Of a DNA stretch of 64,000 nucleotides, positions 44,295 to 52,440 are shown piece by piece (position 1 is the stretch's first letter; the number at the start of each line of letters is the position of its first letter). A model generated the notes under the pieces. That model did not search any database. It was not told the origin of the DNA and saw nothing but the letters and a program-made list of their open reading frames with translations. Made by a program: the position numbers and the translations under genes. The DNA is from Actinoalloteichus hymeniacidonis. GTDB taxonomy: Bacteria > Actinomycetota > Actinomycetes > Mycobacteriales > Pseudonocardiaceae. The stretch lies in NCBI RefSeq assembly GCF_014203365.1, contig NZ_JACHIS010000001.1, forward strand, positions 5,332,001-5,396,000, written 5' to 3'.

Positions 44295-44747
44295 ATGGAC
44301 TGGCTGGCGGATCTGGGCGATCACATCCGGGAAACCCCCCGGCGTGGTCCTGAGCAAGACAACAATCGCATCGTCGTCGGTGGCGATGCGGGTTCGGAGC
44401 AGGGCACCGTCGACCTCGCCGTCGACCCCGACAACATCCTGCAGGTCCGCGCGGCGCTGCTGGCCGAGGCCGAGCGACTGAGCGGAGTTCTCGCGGAACT
44501 CCGGTACGGACTTCGTTTCGAGCCGATGGGCTCCGATCCCGCGTCGATAGCCTTCGGGCAACTCGCGACCGGCAGGCTGTTGACCAACCCGGACTCCTAC
44601 TTCCACCGCTGCACGCAGTACGTGGAGAACCTGTACGTCGGCGCCGAGGCACTGGCCGAGACCGCTCGACGCTACGGCCACACCGAGGACGCCATCGCCG
44701 CGTCGTTCGTCTCGCTGACCGTCACCGCAGGGGGATCGAATGCGTGA
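44295..44747 (+). CDS. PE-like/WXG100-like helical protein C
   Basis: The 150-residue paralog of PE-like B starts MDWLADLGDHI and shares AVDPDNILQVRAALLAEAERL, RFEPMGSDPAS and NPDSYFHRCTQYVENL. It is predicted to be helical and has no signal peptide. A GTG three bases upstream is possible. It is followed by a lipoprotein gene overlapping by eight bases, but by no PPE-like or EspG-like gene, unlike copy B. It may have become a partner of PPE-like A or B. Confidence 0.76.
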   Translation: MDWLADLGDHIRETPRRGPEQDNNRIVVGGDAGSEQGTVDLAVDPDNILQVRAALLAEAERLSGVLAELRYGLRFEPMGSDPASIAFGQLATGRLLTNPDSYFHRCTQYVENLYVGAEALAETARRYGHTEDAIAASFVSLTVTAGGSNA

Positions 44748-45342
44748 ACACGTCGCCAGAGCCCTGTTGGCGGCCTGCGCCGTCGCCGGTCTGACCGCCT
44801 GCAGCTCCGCGAGCACCGGCCAACCGCATCGCGTGTTGCCCGAGGAGAGCCCGACCATGTCGAACTCGCGCGCGATGGCCACCTTCTCATCCCCGACCTC
44901 TCAGAGCACGGCCCCCGCCTCGGAAGCCGATTCCTGTTCTGCCGAAGCCGACGGACGGCCCCACTCTGCTCAGCAGACCGCGCCGACCGAGATGCCGGTC
45001 TGCCCGAGCAGCGAGACCAGCAGTAGACCCGCCGACCACATCGACTCGAAAGCCCCCGAGGGGCCCTCGGCTCCCATCGAGAACCCGAGCACAACGCCGC
45101 ACCCCGCCGAGAACGCCGAAACCACCAGCGCGCCCGAACCCACCGCCGCAGCGGAACCGCCGTCCGATCAAGAGGCAGACTGTCTCGCCGAGGTCGCCGC
45201 CGCAGCGGGCGAATCGCTCAACCTGCCGATCCCGGTGCCCGCCGAAGGCCAAACCCAGGGCAGCGGCGATCCCTCCTGCGAAGAGGCTCGCCGGGCGGCC
45301 GCGTCGGCGGCGGAGCACTTTGCCGAGTTGCGAGGCAAATAG
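44740..45342 (+). CDS. Ser/Thr/Pro-rich lipoprotein C
   Basis: The 200-residue precursor has a signal peptide and lipobox LTAC, then a long spacer dominated by Ser, Thr, Pro, Ala and Glu. A short C-terminal segment with two cysteines (EADCLAEVA and DPSCEEARRA) follows. It occupies the position of the DUF3558 lipoprotein in copy B but I see only a remnant-like C-terminal domain. Its final codons and stop lie inside the first 32-bp tandem repeat, suggesting the 3' end has been remodelled by repeat expansion. Confidence 0.72.
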   Translation: MREHVARALLAACAVAGLTACSSASTGQPHRVLPEESPTMSNSRAMATFSSPTSQSTAPASEADSCSAEADGRPHSAQQTAPTEMPVCPSSETSSRPADHIDSKAPEGPSAPIENPSTTPHPAENAETTSAPEPTAAAEPPSDQEADCLAEVAAAAGESLNLPIPVPAEGQTQGSGDPSCEEARRAAASAAEHFAELRGK

Positions 45343-45449
45343 TCGGGCACAGTGCCGAGTTGCGAGGCAAATAGTCGGGCACAGTGCCGAGTTGCTAGGC
45401 AAATAATCAGACACAGCGCCGAACTGCGAGGCAAACAATCAGACACGGC
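45322..45449 (+). repeat. Four tandem 32-bp repeats
   Basis: Four head-to-tail copies of a 32-bp unit (core GCCGAGTTGCGAGGCAAATA) start at 45322, 45354, 45386 and 45418. Copies 1 and 2 are identical, copy 3 differs in a few positions and copy 4 in several more. The first copy includes the lipoprotein C stop codon. There are no spacers, so this is not CRISPR. Divergence increasing to the right suggests stepwise duplication at the left end. Confidence 0.92.
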
Positions 45450-45491
45450 TCCGAGCCATTGACGCCCCGCCCGGCCCCACCCCGGAACCGG

Positions 45492-45950
45492 TCAGTCCGG
45501 GTAGTCCCGGCAGAACCGCGCGAAGTCTCGGAGCGACTTGCGCAGGCCCCATTCGACGGCGGGACGCGCGGCCACCCAACCGATCTCGCCGAGGATTCCC
45601 AGCGGCAGGCTGAAGCTCTCGTACCAGAGGAAGATGCTGTGGTCCTCGGTCACCGGGTCGGGCAGGATGCGGAAGCCGCCCACGCCTCGGACCACTTTTC
45701 CGGTGTGCCGCACCTCGACGGACCTCGGCGGGTTCCAGGCGGTGATCTCCATCCGGTCCAGAATGCCGATTCCGCCGATAGCGCTGAAGGCCGCGAGCCG
45801 AGATCCGACTCCTCGGCCGTCGCCCTCGACGACGTCGACCTCGGTGCCGAGCATCCATTCGCCTTGCCGGGCCCAGTCGGTCGCCGCCGCCCACACCGTC
45901 GAAATCGGAGCCGGTACCGGCTCCTGCAACCGCACCGTTCCACCGGTCAT
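45492..45950 (-). CDS. SRPBCC (START-like) family protein
   Basis: The 152-residue protein begins with a typical SRPBCC strand and helix (GTVRLQEPVPAPISTVWAAATD) and continues through the alternating strands of the helix-grip fold. Members bind hydrophobic ligands or act as polyketide cyclases; the ligand is unknown. Its start overlaps the stop of the DivIVA-like gene by four bases (ATGA). No catalytic residues can be named with confidence. Confidence 0.88.
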   Translation of the reverse strand: MTGGTVRLQEPVPAPISTVWAAATDWARQGEWMLGTEVDVVEGDGRGVGSRLAAFSAIGGIGILDRMEITAWNPPRSVEVRHTGKVVRGVGGFRILPDPVTEDHSIFLWYESFSLPLGILGEIGWVAARPAVEWGLRKSLRDFARFCRDYPD

Positions 45951-46474
45951 GATGCCCCTCCCGTCTCCCCGTGCCCTTCGCTCGCACCGGGACGATCCGA
46001 TGGAGTGCTTTCCTGGTCGGGCACCGTCGTTTCAGCAGCACTGCGCACGTCGGATCCGGCGACCGAGGTACGCGATGCCGAGACGCCTTCCGCGTCGGCC
46101 GAGACCGCGGAGTGCTGTTGTGGGCCCGGGGCTGGAGTCTGCTCGGCGCTGCGCTGCCGCGACACCTCCAGCTGCGTTTCCAGCTGTGATACCCGCGTCC
46201 GCAGTCCATCGAGTTCGTCGGCGATCTTGTCCAACGCCCAGTCGACCTCGGTCATCCGATAGCCGCGAACCGCCTGTTGGAAACGCAGAGCCCGGACGTC
46301 GTCCCCGGTGGAGCCGTTCTTCGGCAGGGTCGTCGGGGTGACACCGGGTGGCAGTGGCGCCAGCTGCTCACCGTTGCCGAAGATCACCGAGGCGAGCAGG
46401 AAGACGACTGCGGCAACCAACAGCATGACGGCGAGGTAGATGAGCAACGTGGTCACAGCATCAGATCGTGGCAT
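45947..46474 (-). CDS. Membrane-anchored DivIVA-domain protein (Rv1209-like)
   Basis: The 175-residue protein has one N-terminal transmembrane helix at about residues 8-32, a short linker, a DivIVA motif (FQQAVRGYRMTEVDWALDKIADELDGLR) continuing into a coiled coil, and a Ser/Glu-rich tail. It is likely tethered to the membrane and self-assembles, perhaps at curved sites. It corresponds to Rv1209 in the folP2 region of mycobacteria. It is encoded upstream of the SRPBCC gene, with which it is coupled. Confidence 0.87.
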   Translation of the reverse strand: MPRSDAVTTLLIYLAVMLLVAAVVFLLASVIFGNGEQLAPLPPGVTPTTLPKNGSTGDDVRALRFQQAVRGYRMTEVDWALDKIADELDGLRTRVSQLETQLEVSRQRSAEQTPAPGPQQHSAVSADAEGVSASRTSVAGSDVRSAAETTVPDQESTPSDRPGASEGHGETGGAS

Positions 46475-46528
46475 GGTCCGCCACGCGGGACACGGAGGGA
46501 CCGTTCAATGATCGGGTGTGTGGCGCGA

Positions 46529-47182
46529 TCAGAGCCGAAGGCTCTGCATGGCGAGCCAACCTAGTCGGCTCATCACCAGCGAGGTGACCGACATGACGAT
46601 CACCATGCCCGCGTCGTGGAATGCCTCGGGCCGGTAGTACATCCCGAGGCCACACACCAGGAACAACGTGGTTCCGTAGCTCAGGATGGCCACCATGTTG
46701 AAGCGGGTGAGCATGGTGCTCAGGACTCGGGGCGAGATGCGGCGGCTCATCACCCGGACCACTAGGAGTACGGCCAAGACGATTACCGCGAGCACGATTC
46801 CCGACAGCGCGGCCGCACCGAAGGCCAGTCCGGCCAGCGGGGTGTCCTGCGCAGCGGTCACCGCGCCCGACCAGTGCCCGGTGATCAGGCGTCTGCCGCA
46901 CTCCCATAGCGCGACGAGTAGGACGGTGGCCGCCAGCAGGGTTCGGACCGTGCCGAGTCCGTGGCTGACGGCGAGTTCGGCCTGGCATTCCTCGGCGACC
47001 AACTCCACCCGGCCGAATTCGACCACCGCTCGGTGTTGGGCGTCGGCTTCGGAGAACCCGCCGTCGCGGTATGCCTCAGCGGCGTCGTCCAGACTGTGCC
47101 GAATCTCGGCGAGCAGCTCCGACTTCACCGATCCGGGACCGGAAAGCCTGCGGTTGAGCGCGACGAGATAGTCCTCGATCAT
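46529..47182 (-). CDS. Permease-prefix-domain membrane protein, PadR partner
   Basis: The 217-residue protein begins with a helical domain (MIEDYLVALNRRLSGPGSVKSELLAEIRHSLDD) typical of permease prefix domain 1 or DUF1700-like proteins that commonly follow PadR genes. Four to five transmembrane helices follow. The start overlaps the PadR stop by four bases (ATGA), which decides it over a start five codons upstream. PadR-membrane pairs are usually autoregulated; the membrane protein's role is unknown. Confidence 0.85.
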   Translation of the reverse strand: MIEDYLVALNRRLSGPGSVKSELLAEIRHSLDDAAEAYRDGGFSEADAQHRAVVEFGRVELVAEECQAELAVSHGLGTVRTLLAATVLLVALWECGRRLITGHWSGAVTAAQDTPLAGLAFGAAALSGIVLAVIVLAVLLVVRVMSRRISPRVLSTMLTRFNMVAILSYGTTLFLVCGLGMYYRPEAFHDAGMVIVMSVTSLVMSRLGWLAMQSLRL

Positions 47183-47517
47183 GCCCGAGCAGGCCATGCA
47201 CCGCCTCCGAGTACGCCTTCGATGGCTCGGGTGAACTCATGCCAGGCGGCCCGTTCTGCCGTCAGCGCTCGTTCGCCCGCTGCGGTGAGAGTGTAGGTAC
47301 GCCGCTGCCTGCCCCCGACAGTGCTCCACTCGCTGCCGACGTAGCCCGCTCGTTCCAGCCTGCGCAGTGCCGGGTACACGGTGCCGGTGGGTAGGTCGAG
47401 AGCCCCGCCGCTGCGGAGTTGGAGTGCCTCGATGATCGCGTAGCCGTGCAACTGTCTGCCGTCGAGGGTGGCGAGCAGGAGTGCGTCCAGATGACCGCGC
47501 AGTGCGTCCGACTTCAC
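47179..47517 (-). CDS. PadR-family transcriptional regulator
   Basis: The 112-residue protein starts MKSDALRGHLDALLLATLDGRQLHGY and includes the PadR winged helix (LPTGTVYPALRRLERAGYV) and wing (GGRQRRTYTLTAAG). It would repress its own operon in response to a signal. The GTG at 47517 fits the family N-terminus; an upstream GTG in the same frame is possible. A TACACT six bases before this GTG implies a leaderless mRNA. Confidence 0.88.
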   Translation of the reverse strand: MKSDALRGHLDALLLATLDGRQLHGYAIIEALQLRSGGALDLPTGTVYPALRRLERAGYVGSEWSTVGGRQRRTYTLTAAGERALTAERAAWHEFTRAIEGVLGGGAWPARA

Positions 47518-47529
47518 AACAAGAGTGTA
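47518..47529 (-). promoter_or_regulatory. Candidate promoter of a leaderless padR mRNA
   Basis: TACACT (minus strand 47529-47524) fits the TANNNT -10 consensus and is followed by six bases and then the GTG of padR, so transcription would begin at or next to the start codon. No good -35 hexamer is seen. Two similar CAGTAGCA copies (47547-47554 and 47566-47573 on the plus strand) just upstream could be an operator. Confidence 0.35.
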
Positions 47530-47693
47530 GGGCGTCACACGACACGCAGTAGCAGCACTACCCATCAGTAGCACCCGCCCCGTTCCGCGCAACGGAGTCC
47601 GATCAGCGAATTCAGCCCGCGTCACCTGCGGGGATGACTCCACTCGCACCCCACGGCCGAAATGGCGGGTTCCCCCGATTCAGCCTCAGTCTA

Positions 47694-47705
47694 TTGCTTA
47701 AGCAA
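47694..47705. promoter_or_regulatory. TTGCTTAAGCAA palindrome
   Basis: A perfect 12-bp palindrome lies in the 256-base gap between the padR start and the end of folP2. It is AT-richer than its surroundings. It may be a regulator site, but 177 bases from padR is far for an operator. Only symmetry supports it. Confidence 0.3.
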
Positions 47706-47773
47706 ACATCATCCCAGTCGGTGGATGAGCGGCGGGATGTCGGTGGGTCGATCGGCCTCGACGACCGGTCGGT

Positions 47774-48682
47774 TCACGCCAGTGCGCGGAGCACCCGCGC
47801 AGGCGGCCGGGTGCCCGCGATCGAGGCGACCATCTCCAATACCTGCCGGGTTCGCCCCACCTCGTGCGCTCGGAACACGGCCGCGCCCTGCCAGGCCGCG
47901 ATGGAGGTCGCGGCCAGGGTGCCGTCGACCCGGTCCTTGGGCCCCGCATCCAGGGTCTCGCCGATGAAATCCTTGTTGGAGACCGCCATCAGCACCGGCC
48001 AACCCGTGCCGACCAGTTCGTCGAGTCGGCGCAGCAGGGCCAGTCCATGCCAGGTGTTCTTGCCGAAATCGTGGGTCGGGTCGATGAGGATGCCCTCGCG
48101 AGGCACGCCCAGCTCCACCATGCGTTCGGCCCGCTCCACCACCTCGGAGATCACCTCGGCGACGACGTCGGTGTATCGGACGCGATGCGGATCGGTCCTG
48201 GGTGGCAGTCCGCCGGTATGCGAGCACACCAATCCGACCTCGAATTCGGCGGCCACCTGGGCGAGGCCGGGATCGGCCCCGGCCCAGGTGTCGTTGAGTA
48301 GGTCGGCACCCACCGCGCAGACCTCCCTGGCCACCGACGCCCGCCAGGTGTCCACGCTGATCACCAGGTCGGGGTGGCGTGTGCGCACCTCGGCGACCAG
48401 CGGAACCACCCGCTCGATCTCCTCGGCGGCGTCGACGTGCTCGCCCTGCGCCCCGGCGCGGACCCCGCCGATGTCGATGATGTCGGCGCCATCGGCGACG
48501 GCCTGAGCCACGGCGGCCAGTGCGGCCTCCCTGGCGAAGGTCGCGCCCCGGTCGTAGAAGGAATCCCTGGTGCGATTGACGATGCCCATCACCAGCGCAC
48601 GATCCGAGTCAATCCGTCGGTTTCCGAATCGCAGTGAGGGCACCTCTCGATGCTGCCACGATCTCGGCTGCGGTGGCAGCAC
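47774..48682 (-). CDS. folP2: Dihydropteroate synthase-like protein FolP2
   Basis: The 302-residue TIM-barrel protein has MGIVNRTRDSFYDRGATF in place of the usual GILNVTPDSF, plus DIIDIGG and a late IDPTHDFGKN. These changes and the linkage to the LOG and DivIVA-like genes identify the FolP2 branch, whose mycobacterial member is reported not to complement folate synthesis. The GTG start four bases after the LOG stop is used; GTG 39 bases later would give MPSLRFGN. The pterin-binding role is likely retained but the product is uncertain. Confidence 0.87.
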   Translation of the reverse strand: MLPPQPRSWQHREVPSLRFGNRRIDSDRALVMGIVNRTRDSFYDRGATFAREAALAAVAQAVADGADIIDIGGVRAGAQGEHVDAAEEIERVVPLVAEVRTRHPDLVISVDTWRASVAREVCAVGADLLNDTWAGADPGLAQVAAEFEVGLVCSHTGGLPPRTDPHRVRYTDVVAEVISEVVERAERMVELGVPREGILIDPTHDFGKNTWHGLALLRRLDELVGTGWPVLMAVSNKDFIGETLDAGPKDRVDGTLAATSIAAWQGAAVFRAHEVGRTRQVLEMVASIAGTRPPARVLRALA

Positions 48683-48685
48683 CGG

Positions 48686-49501
<816 letters not shown>

Positions 49502-49622
49502 GTCGACCAGGGTAGGAGCACAGCGTGACGATGGAGACGACGGTGGATGTGCAGGCGGCCGAATACCGGGTTAAGAAGAACGCTGACCGAACGCATCGGA
49601 CGACACCGGCTGGAGTGGATCC

Positions 49623-50252
49623 ATGAGTGTGCCTGAGCCGACGAAAGTGGCGATCATCTATTACAGCTCGACCGGCAACGTCTACACGCTCGCGCAATCG
49701 ATTCTCGCGGGTGCCGAGCAGGCCGGGGCCGAGGTTCGGCTGCGCAAGGTGCACGAGCTGGCGCCACCGGAGGCGATCGCGGCGAATCCGGCCTGGCAGG
49801 AGCATGCCCGCTCCACCGAATCCGTGGCGGAGGCGACGGCCGACGACGTGCTCTGGGCCGACGCGGTGGTCTTCGGAACCCCGACCCGCTACGGCAATGT
49901 GGCCGCCCAGTTGAAGCAGTTCATCGACACGCTCGGACCACAGTGGTCGCAGGGTCTACTCGCCGACAAGATCTATTCGGGTTTCGTCTCGACGGCGACC
50001 CTGCATGGCGGCCGGGAATCGACCCTGCTCGCCCTATACAACACCGTGCATCATTTCGGTGGAATTCTCGTCACCCCGGGTTACACCGATCCGATTCAAT
50101 ACGAGGTCGGCACGCCCTACGGGCCCTCGCATGCCGATGGTCAGGGCAGCATCCCGGTCGCCGACGCGACCAAGCGGGCCGCCGAGTTCACCGGACGTCG
50201 CATCGTCCAGATCACCACCCAGTTCAAAGTGGGCAAATCCTCGGTGCATTAG
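49623..50252 (+). CDS. wrbA: NAD(P)H:quinone oxidoreductase, WrbA type
   Basis: The 209-residue flavodoxin-fold protein starts with the FMN phosphate loop IIYYSSTGNVYTLAQ, continues with FGTPTRYGNVAAQLK, and ends with a strand and helix typical of type IV quinone oxidoreductases. It reduces quinones by two electrons using bound FMN. GGAG precedes the ATG. It is monocistronic, with the terminator at 50267-50303. It is divergent from the LOG-folP2 genes. Confidence 0.92.
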   Translation: MSVPEPTKVAIIYYSSTGNVYTLAQSILAGAEQAGAEVRLRKVHELAPPEAIAANPAWQEHARSTESVAEATADDVLWADAVVFGTPTRYGNVAAQLKQFIDTLGPQWSQGLLADKIYSGFVSTATLHGGRESTLLALYNTVHHFGGILVTPGYTDPIQYEVGTPYGPSHADGQGSIPVADATKRAAEFTGRRIVQITTQFKVGKSSVH

Positions 50253-50266
50253 TCGCCTGTTCAACG

Positions 50267-50303
50267 GCCCCTTCCGGCGGTCGATCGACCCACCGGAAGG
50301 GGC
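50267..50303 (+). terminator. wrbA terminator hairpin
   Basis: GCCCCTTCCGG (50267-50277) pairs with its complement at 50293-50303 over 11 bp. The 15-base loop contains a second palindrome, GGTCGATCGACC (50279-50290). It begins 15 bases after the wrbA stop. Confidence 0.82.
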
Positions 50304-50416
50304 ACGAGCAGTGACCGTCCAGCCGCCGATTCCGTCTTTTATGGGCATTTCCGCGCTTTCACCGCCATACCGACCGGCCTGCCGTTAGCTTCTGCGGCGA
50401 GGCGGAAGGAGCGGGC

Positions 50417-50731
50417 GTGGAATACACGATCACCATCGAGACGCTGCACACTGCGGCGGCCACGGCTCGGTCGGCGGGCGAACAAGCCGGGGCGGTCGCA
50501 CTGGGAAACGCCTCCGAGGCACTGGCCGAGGCGATGCCGGGCGGGAGCACCGCCTCGGCGGCCCAGCAACTCACCGAGCGTTGGAGCACCCGGTTGACCC
50601 GCTGGTGCGAGGACGTCGTCGAGCATGGAACGGCGTTGGAGACCTCCGCCGCGACCTATCAGGACGGCGAGGACACCGCTAGGGACGACCTGATCCTCGC
50701 GGGCGATCGGCTACCGGACGGGGGCCGGTGA
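50417..50731 (+). CDS. WXG100-like small helical protein
   Basis: The 104-residue protein is predicted to be two long helices, rich in Ala, Glu and Thr, with a turn around EAMPGGSTASAA. It has no signal peptide. GTG follows AAGGAG. Size and placement directly before a protein with WXG-like N-terminus fit an ESX-type substrate or partner. No W-x-G motif is evident, so the family label is tentative. The next gene overlaps by four bases. Confidence 0.76.
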   Translation: MEYTITIETLHTAAATARSAGEQAGAVALGNASEALAEAMPGGSTASAAQQLTERWSTRLTRWCEDVVEHGTALETSAATYQDGEDTARDDLILAGDRLPDGGR

Positions 50732-52440
50732 TGGTCGGTCTCTCCGAGGTCCGAACCTGGCGACCCGCGGCGCTGGAGACCGTCTTCGATCAGCTCGGCA
50801 GACACCGCGACACCCTCGTCGGGCTGGACGACGAGCTCTCCGACGCCAAAGCCCCCGAAGGGTGGTCCGGCGAGGCGGCGGATGCGGCGGGCCGACGACA
50901 CGACGAGATCAGCGAGGAGATGCGCAGGCTCGTCGCCGGAATAGCCGCGGTACGTCGCGGCACCGCGGAGGCGGCCGATGCCCTGGTAGCCGTGCAGCAG
51001 GCGCTGACCGAGGCCGAGGAGCTCGCCCGCGTCAACGGTTTCCAGGTGCAGGACGACGGCGTCGTGCTCGACGTCGCACCGCCGCAGGTGGAGCCCAGCC
51101 AGGTCGAGACGGTGCGACGGGAACGCGAGTTGGTGCGTGCCGAGGTGATCGAGCGGATCGCCCAGGTCGTGCGGCGGGCCGCCGATATCGACGCGGACCT
51201 CGCCGCGATCCTGACCGCCGCCGCCGATGACGCGGTGGACGACGGCGATGCCGTCTCGCTGGCCGATGCCGAGAGCGCAGGCGCCGACCAGGGCGCGCTG
51301 TCCACCCTCGGCCCGCCCGAATCCGACAACCCGGCCGCCAACGCGGGTTGGTGGAACTCGTTGTCCGAGGAGGAACAGGCCCAGCTCCTCCAGGATTCCC
51401 CTGAGTTGATCGGCAACCTGGACGGGCTGCCCGCCTCGGTCCGCGACGAGGCCAACCGGGCCCAGCTGGACGGTGAACGGCAACGGTTGGAGGCGGAGAT
51501 CGCCGATCTCGAAGCGCAGTTGGACGATCGCTTCCTCGGCGGCTGGTTCACCGATCTCGACGACCGACTCGATCAGGCCCGGGAGCAGCTCGCGGCCGTG
51601 GACGCCATCGAGACGACCTTGGATCGCGGCGACCGGCAACTCCTGCTCTTCGATCTCTCACACGAGCAGGCCCGAGCGGCGGTCGCGGTCGGCGACGTCG
51701 ACACCGCCGATCACGTCGCCGTCCTGACCCCGGGTTTCACCACGACGGTGCAGGACAGTCTCGAGGGATACGACAACCAGATGCGTGATCTGCAGCGGCA
51801 GGCGGAGGACGAGTCGCTGCGCTACGGCGACGGCGGTTCGGTCGCCACGGTCGCCTGGCTCGGTTACGACGCCCCGCAGGCCGATCTGGGCCTGTTGAAC
51901 CCGAAGGAGGCGGTGTGGAGCCCGCAGCCCGCCCAGCGCGGCGCGGAGGATCTCGCCGACTTCTATCGCGGCATCGACGCCTCGAGGACCGAGGACCCGC
52001 ATCTGACCGCGCTCGGTCACTCCTACGGGTCGACCACCACCGGTTATGCCCTGCAGCAGGAGACCGGCGTCGACGATGCCGTCTTCTTCGGATCGCCGGG
52101 ACTGGGCACCTCGGACGTGACCGACCTCCAGGTTCCGGCGGGCAGCACCTACGTGATCGAGGCGCGTAACGACTTCGTGGCGGATCTCGGCGGAACCGCG
52201 CCGTTCGGCATCGACCCGAACCAGATGGACGGGGTCACCGGGCTGTCGGCTCGCGAGGAACAACTCCCCGATGGCAGACGCCTCAACGAGTCGGAGGGCC
52301 ACAGCGCCTACCTGGCACCGGACAGCACCAGCCAGTACAACATGTCCGTGATCGTCAGCGGCAACGCCGACCGCGCGGTGCACGACGACGGTCGGGGCTT
52401 CGGCGACTGGCTCTCGCGGCCCGTGCCGGGCACGTACTGA
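50728..52440 (+). CDS. WXG-like domain fused to a DUF1023 alpha/beta hydrolase
   Basis: The 570-residue protein has an N-terminal helical domain of about 110 residues resembling WXG100 proteins (including EGWSGEAADAAG), a spacer, a conserved WWNSLSEEEQAQLLQDSP segment, a coiled region, and a C-terminal alpha/beta hydrolase. The latter has GHSYGS as nucleophile elbow, NDFVADLGG with the acid, and EGHSAYL with the histidine. DUF1023 hydrolases fused to such domains are candidate ESX-secreted enzymes of unknown substrate. The GTG at 50728 overlaps the previous stop; ATG at 50731 is an alternative. Confidence 0.85.
   Translation: MMVGLSEVRTWRPAALETVFDQLGRHRDTLVGLDDELSDAKAPEGWSGEAADAAGRRHDEISEEMRRLVAGIAAVRRGTAEAADALVAVQQALTEAEELARVNGFQVQDDGVVLDVAPPQVEPSQVETVRRERELVRAEVIERIAQVVRRAADIDADLAAILTAAADDAVDDGDAVSLADAESAGADQGALSTLGPPESDNPAANAGWWNSLSEEEQAQLLQDSPELIGNLDGLPASVRDEANRAQLDGERQRLEAEIADLEAQLDDRFLGGWFTDLDDRLDQAREQLAAVDAIETTLDRGDRQLLLFDLSHEQARAAVAVGDVDTADHVAVLTPGFTTTVQDSLEGYDNQMRDLQRQAEDESLRYGDGGSVATVAWLGYDAPQADLGLLNPKEAVWSPQPAQRGAEDLADFYRGIDASRTEDPHLTALGHSYGSTTTGYALQQETGVDDAVFFGSPGLGTSDVTDLQVPAGSTYVIEARNDFVADLGGTAPFGIDPNQMDGVTGLSAREEQLPDGRRLNESEGHSAYLAPDSTSQYNMSVIVSGNADRAVHDDGRGFGDWLSRPVPGTY

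Noticed and set aside
45322-45449. CRISPR array
   Set aside because: Repeats are directly contiguous with no unique spacers and no cas genes nearby.
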